Below are positions 5,935 to 9,061 of a DNA stretch of 9,061 bases, piece by piece. This stretch comes from Bacteroidales bacterium UBA4073. GTDB lineage: Bacteria > Bacteroidota > Bacteroidia > Bacteroidales > Tenuifilaceae. The stretch's first letter is position 1. Each line of letters starts with the position of its first letter. Where the stretch lies: the NCBI GenBank assembly GCA_002383425.1, contig DFYV01000043.1:1-9061 (forward strand), written 5' to 3'. The notes beneath the pieces were generated by a model. The model was not told the DNA's origin. It ran no database searches and saw only the letters and a program-made list of their open reading frames with translations. A program made the translations under genes and the position numbers.

Positions 5935-6465
5935 CTACTCCTCTTTATCCTCAAAACCCAAATTGCTGAACTCATCCTCATCGCTCAGCCCATCGAAAAG
6001 CTCATCGGTTTCGTTTGGTTCATCCTGCGTGATTTCGTTTTCAATAGTAAAATCCTCGGCAAACTGAATGGGAGCGTCGCCAACCGATGCCGTGCAAATA
6101 GGGTAAACCACATTGGGTTTGGGCTCCAGAATATCAATCAGCTCAATAAAAAGGGTACGGTCAGTGAAAATGTCGTAAACGTATAGTAAACGATCCCTGC
6201 GGATGCCCATTAGCTCACTAATTTTAACCCTATCCATAGGGATTGCTGCCAAAGGGGTATCATTTTGCATGTCAATAAGCGTAAGCTCCATCCCCTTATT
6301 CCAGCTCTCATCGGCCAGAAAGAACGAAGCCAGCTGGCCAGGGTCAAAACCAAGATTTTCCTGTATGGCCTTATGCAATGACAAAAACGTACTTTCAGCG
6401 TCCACCTCAAAATCACGAAGAAATAACTCATCGTCATCGGATAAGATTCTGAACTTGTAAATCAT
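5935..6465 (-). CDS. pRiA4b ORF-3-like (IS1096 TnpR-like) domain protein
   Basis: A 176-residue protein resembling the plasmid pRiA4b ORF-3 / IS1096 passenger TnpR family. Visible landmarks are the N-terminal MIYKFRILSDDDE strand, the helix around FLSLHKAIQENLGF (27-40), the core RLLYVYDIFTDRTLFIEL (92-109) that replaces the usual YDFGD-type segment, and YPICTASVGDAPIQFAED (121-138), which corresponds to the P-x-C-x-x-G-x-G-x-x-P-P-E-D motif of the family but in a degenerate form. Residues 139-176 are a strongly acidic, probably disordered tail. Despite the family name there is no transposase or IS end nearby, and the function is unknown; solo chromosomal copies are usual in Bacteroidota. The ATG has an exact TATTTTTG -7 box 19 nt upstream. 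No signal peptide, so cytoplasmic. Confidence 0.75.
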   Translation of the reverse strand: MIYKFRILSDDDELFLRDFEVDAESTFLSLHKAIQENLGFDPGQLASFFLADESWNKGMELTLIDMQNDTPLAAIPMDRVKISELMGIRRDRLLYVYDIFTDRTLFIELIDILEPKPNVVYPICTASVGDAPIQFAEDFTIENEITQDEPNETDELFDGLSDEDEFSNLGFEDKEE

Positions 6466-6484
6466 ACATGGTATTTTATCAGTA

Positions 6485-6492
6485 CAAAAATA
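6485..6492 (-). promoter_or_regulatory. -7 box for pRiA4b ORF-3-like gene
   Basis: TATTTTTG on the minus strand matches TAnnTTTG exactly and ends 19 nt before the ATG at 6465. A TTG (6517-6515) lies 22 bp upstream as a possible -33. The gap to the preceding acyl-CoA reductase gene is only 69 bp, so read-through is also possible. Confidence 0.45.
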
Positions 6493-6534
6493 GCATCAAT
6501 AATGAACATTTCCACAATTTCATGTAAAAAACGC

Positions 6535-7575
6535 CTACCCTATGCTTCCGAGGAACTCAATGGTATCGATTCCATCGGAATAGTCGTTGAGCTTAGGCTG
6601 TTGCGTATCGCCAAAATTAACCCTTCGACCATGCCCTACATCAACCAATGAGGCCACGCATTGAATTTTTGAATCGTTTAAGTCGATGTAATCAATGGCC
6701 GATTTTATGCTGGAATACTCCTGGTAGTTCACCATGGCAACCGGTGCATCGATGTTCTCGTTAGGCACAATTAGGGTAAAACCAGTATCGAGATGTGGCA
6801 ATTGATTCATTATGAGCAAGGTTCGGTTATACTCATAGCTATTAGCGTACCTATGATAGTTAACAAGATGTTGCCACTTTGCCATGTGTTCAATCAGGTT
6901 TGTGAAGTTGTAACCCTGAGGAACCAGTAATTTCGATACATTCCTGCACCCCAATCCGAAATAGGTAAAAATATCGTTGGACAGAAGAGCCAATTCATCG
7001 TTGGTTTCGTTCCCTGTTAGCAAGGCTATGCCATTCCTATGCCCTCGTATCAACGATGGGTAATTGCGAAAGTAAAAATCGAAATAACGCACTGAGCTAT
7101 CGCTGCCGGTAGCAATAACCGCATCGAACCCTTTTAATATTCCCTCAGAAATCTGTATGAAAGGGTCAAAATTGGGTTCAATATCAACTAACATTTTAGC
7201 CACAGCGCTCATCACCCCACCATCCTTCGATGAAATCTTAATATTTATCGCGTGTCCTGTAATAAGGACGGAAAGAAAATCGTGAAATCCTACAAGGGGG
7301 ATATTACCGGCCATAATCACCCCTACCCTTTTTGCCATGGCTGGATTAAAAAAACGCTCAGGGTATGCATGAACCCAATTTTCAAGTTCTCCTGTTTTTA
7401 GCCATGCACTAGCTATTGAATCCACAGCAAATACTACATTTTCGGGTGTAAACCATGGATTAACATGCTGGGCAGATAGGGCTGCCTGCCCCAGTTCGTA
7501 GCTGGGGTCGCGAACCGCAACTGGCAGTAACTGTCCGAGTTTACTAAACGCTTTAATCCTTTTCGCTAAATCCAT
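6535..7575 (-). CDS. Acyl-CoA reductase, LuxC family
   Basis: Predicted NAD(P)H-dependent reductase of acyl-CoA (or acyl-protein thioester) to aldehyde, aldehyde-dehydrogenase fold. From the ATG at 7575 it has 346 residues. A Rossmann-type cofactor region includes VGVIMAGNIPLVGFHDFLS (about 84-102) and VIATGSDSSVRYFDFYF (153-169); GLGCRNVSKLLVP (207-219) carries the probable catalytic Cys210. The C-terminal QCVASLVDVGHGRRVNFGDTQ also fits the Bacteroidota members. An in-frame TTG at 7587 would add four residues, but MDLAKRIKAF is the natural family start and the TAGGTTTG -7 box (7604-7597) leaves only about 21 nt before the ATG. No luciferase or fatty-acid reductase partner (LuxD/LuxE) is in the window, so this is the solitary type; the physiological substrate is unknown. 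The neighbouring MacB-like gene is divergent. Confidence 0.88.
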   Translation of the reverse strand: MDLAKRIKAFSKLGQLLPVAVRDPSYELGQAALSAQHVNPWFTPENVVFAVDSIASAWLKTGELENWVHAYPERFFNPAMAKRVGVIMAGNIPLVGFHDFLSVLITGHAINIKISSKDGGVMSAVAKMLVDIEPNFDPFIQISEGILKGFDAVIATGSDSSVRYFDFYFRNYPSLIRGHRNGIALLTGNETNDELALLSNDIFTYFGLGCRNVSKLLVPQGYNFTNLIEHMAKWQHLVNYHRYANSYEYNRTLLIMNQLPHLDTGFTLIVPNENIDAPVAMVNYQEYSSIKSAIDYIDLNDSKIQCVASLVDVGHGRRVNFGDTQQPKLNDYSDGIDTIEFLGSIG

Positions 7576-7596
7576 GTCTAAAAGCAATTGAAATCA

Positions 7597-7604
7597 CAAA
7601 CCTA
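7597..7604 (-). promoter_or_regulatory. -7 box for acyl-CoA reductase gene
   Basis: TAGGTTTG on the minus strand is an exact TAnnTTTG match ending 21 nt before the ATG at 7575. No TTTG is found at the usual -33 distance. The position makes the upstream TTG start at 7587 unlikely. Confidence 0.45.
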
Positions 7605-7668
7605 TCGATTTTTTGTTTCAGTTTGTATGATTTAACTTTTTGTAAATGAAATAGTGCAAACTAAAGCT

Positions 7669-7676
7669 TAATTTTG
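7669..7676 (+). promoter_or_regulatory. -7 box for MacB-like gene
   Basis: TAATTTTG matches TAnnTTTG exactly and ends 21 nt before the ATG at 7698; it contains the TTG at 7674, arguing against that codon as the start. The nearest TTTG upstream (7639-7642) is 26 bp away. A less perfect alternative, TTTG (7612-7615), 17 bp, TAACTTTT (7633-7640), would give a longer leader. Confidence 0.4.
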
Positions 7677-7697
7677 AAGGAAATCAAAAGTAAAAGC

Positions 7698-8948
7698 ATG
7701 AAACGGATTTTAACCCTATACGGTGAGATTTTTCGAATTTCAATGAATTCAATACTGGCAACTAAACTTCGTTCCATTCTTACCATACTTATCATATCAT
7801 TAGGTATAATGGCATTAGTTGGTATATTAACAGCTATTGAATCGATTGAAGGGAGTCTTACCAGCTCATTTACGAGTATGGGAGCTAACGCCTTTACCAT
7901 TCAAAGCCGTGGAATGAATGTTAACGTAGCTGGTAACAGGTATAGAAAGAAAAACTACGCCCACATATCGTTACAACAGGCTCGCAGTTTCAAAGAGGAA
8001 TACCGTTTTCCGGCCGATGTTTCCATATCGGTATATGCTTCGGGTGCAAGCACAATAAAGTATATGTCGAAAAAAACCAACCCCAACATAGCTGTGCATG
8101 GTGTGGATGAAGAGTTTATGAAAGTTTCCGGATTAGAAATTGAGCGAGGGCGCAACTTTTCGCCAATCGATATTCAGGATAGCCGTCATGTAGCCATTAT
8201 AGGTCATGAAGTAGCAAGCAAGCTATTCCTTAAAAACGAAAGTCCAATTGACAGGTTCATTACTGTGGGCAGTGGGAAATACCGGGTAATAGGGGTACTT
8301 GAGAATAAGGGTTCAGGGTTCGGTGGCGGGCCAAACCGTTCGGTTTACCTGCCATATACCAATGTTGCCGCATACTTTTCGCGCCCCAGAATGAACTACT
8401 CCATTACCGTTCAACCCCTCGACCCTAAACTGCTTGATGCAGCTGTAAGTGAAGCCGAAGGAGTTTTCCGGATTGTACGAAATCTCTCGGCAACCGATGA
8501 AAGCGACTTTAACATTGAAAAAAGTGATAACCTTGCCAAGCTGCTTATTGAAAATTTAAAGTATGTTTCAATAGCAGCTACGGTTATTGGCATTATTACA
8601 CTGATAGGAGCTGCCGTTGGGCTCATGAATATCATGCTTGTAGCAGTTGCCGAACGTACCCGCGAAATTGGCACCCGTAAGGCCATTGGTGCAAAATCGT
8701 CGGAAATTAAGCAGCAGTTCCTTTTTGAAGCCATTCTCATTTGCCAGTTTGGTGGCATACTTGGCGTTATTCTTGGAATTCTTATGGGAAACATTGTCTC
8801 GATACTTACCAAAAATCCTTTCATTGTCCCTTGGGGATGGATACTTGGGGGCTTAGCTATTTCGTTCATCGTTGGTCTGGCATCAGGATACTTCCCGGCT
8901 GTTAAAGCCTCCAATCTCGATCCTATCGAAGCATTACGCTACGAGTAA
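7698..8948 (+). CDS. MacB/FtsX-family ABC transporter permease
   Basis: Inner-membrane permease subunit of a MacB-type (type VII) ABC transporter, a family that moves substrates across the periplasm by mechanotransmission rather than through a channel. From the ATG it has 416 residues: TM1 at about 24-47, a large periplasmic domain at about 48-287 (MacB_PCD, including IAVHGVDEEFM and the conserved VAIIGHEVASKLF near 165-177), then TM2 about 288-316, TM3 about 341-370 and TM4 about 377-400. The cytoplasmic ERTREIGTRKAIGA segment (319-332), which contacts the ATPase, and the ending DPIEALRYE are diagnostic. No ATPase domain is fused and none is encoded within the window. An in-frame TTG at 7674 would add eight residues but falls inside a -7 box. 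Divergent from the acyl-CoA reductase gene across 122 bp. Substrate unknown. Confidence 0.92.
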   Translation: MKRILTLYGEIFRISMNSILATKLRSILTILIISLGIMALVGILTAIESIEGSLTSSFTSMGANAFTIQSRGMNVNVAGNRYRKKNYAHISLQQARSFKEEYRFPADVSISVYASGASTIKYMSKKTNPNIAVHGVDEEFMKVSGLEIERGRNFSPIDIQDSRHVAIIGHEVASKLFLKNESPIDRFITVGSGKYRVIGVLENKGSGFGGGPNRSVYLPYTNVAAYFSRPRMNYSITVQPLDPKLLDAAVSEAEGVFRIVRNLSATDESDFNIEKSDNLAKLLIENLKYVSIAATVIGIITLIGAAVGLMNIMLVAVAERTREIGTRKAIGAKSSEIKQQFLFEAILICQFGGILGVILGILMGNIVSILTKNPFIVPWGWILGGLAISFIVGLASGYFPAVKASNLDPIEALRYE

Positions 8949-8962
8949 AGAAACTAAAGATA

Positions 8963-9060
8963 AAGATTCAAAATTTCAGATTCCAGATTCCAGATTCCAA
9001 ATTACGAATTACGAATTACGAATTACGAATTAAAGATTCCTTTTTCAGAACAACGAACAA
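8963..9060 (+). repeat. Phased heptamer repeat block 3
   Basis: Fourteen 7-nt units in one phase over 98 bp, starting 14 bp after the MacB-like stop: AAGATTC, AAAATTT, CAGATTC three times, CAAATTA, CGAATTA four times, AAGATTC, CTTTTTC, AGAACAA, CGAACAA. It has the same module order as 238-328 and probably continues past the window end. Confidence 0.95.
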
Positions 9061-9061
9061 C

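Noticed and set aside
5766..5981. 71-residue minus-strand ORF
   Set aside because: It is read-through of the heptamer array (contains ITNYEL-type sequence) into the 3' end of the pRiA4b ORF-3-like gene in another frame.
5935..6465. Resolvase or transposon module, as the TnpR-like name might imply
   Set aside because: No serine or tyrosine recombinase residues, transposase or IS ends are seen; the name reflects a passenger-gene family only.
7576..7697. TTG starts at 7587 (acyl-CoA reductase) and 7674 (MacB-like permease)
   Set aside because: In-frame ATGs at 7575 and 7698 fit family N-termini and the -7 box spacing better.
8411..8914. 167-residue minus-strand ORF
   Set aside because: It lies wholly inside the clear MacB-like permease gene on the other strand and shows no recognisable domain.

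Overview
The window comes from a Bacteroidota chromosome, most likely of the order Bacteroidales or a close relative. The evidence is protein family content (a Bacteroidota-type outer membrane beta-barrel, a LuxC-family acyl-CoA reductase, a MacB/FtsX permease, a pRiA4b ORF-3-like protein), AT-rich gaps, start codons without clear Shine-Dalgarno sites, and exact copies of the Bacteroidota -7 promoter box (TAnnTTTG) about 20 nt before four of the start codons. The assignment rests on reading alone; no search was run.

Layout. Bases 1-468 hold no gene, only a palindromic composite element and a block of 7-bp repeats. Six genes follow on the minus strand: a POTRA-less Omp85/D15 barrel protein (469-1818), a 383-bp gap filled with 7-bp repeats, a YfcC-family carrier (2202-3812), a CBS-pair protein with a HEPN-like N-terminus (3871-4596) whose start overlaps miaA (4578-5498), a 436-bp repeat-rich gap, a pRiA4b ORF-3-like protein (5935-6465), and a LuxC-type acyl-CoA reductase (6535-7575). 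A compact divergent promoter region separates the latter from a plus-strand MacB-like permease (7698-8948), which runs into another 7-bp repeat block at the window end.

The genes are mostly housekeeping or envelope functions and do not form one pathway. The only tight unit is miaA plus the HEPN-like/CBS gene (19-bp overlap, probably translationally coupled), perhaps read on into yfcC, although yfcC also has its own promoter-like sequence.

The most unusual content is intergenic. Every gap longer than about 130 bp, and the flank after the last gene, carries tandem arrays whose units are all 7 bp but of several different sequences. At three sites the unit types come in the same order and keep the same 7-nt phase for 84-98 bp. 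In the 5499-5934 gap, an array in one orientation and an array in the opposite orientation flank a 34-codon ORF that reads as the N-terminus of a four-helix-bundle (S23/23S-IVS/Avd-like) protein, cut off exactly where the array begins. This association of heptamer arrays with a four-helix-bundle gene remnant is the best candidate for an undescribed element here.
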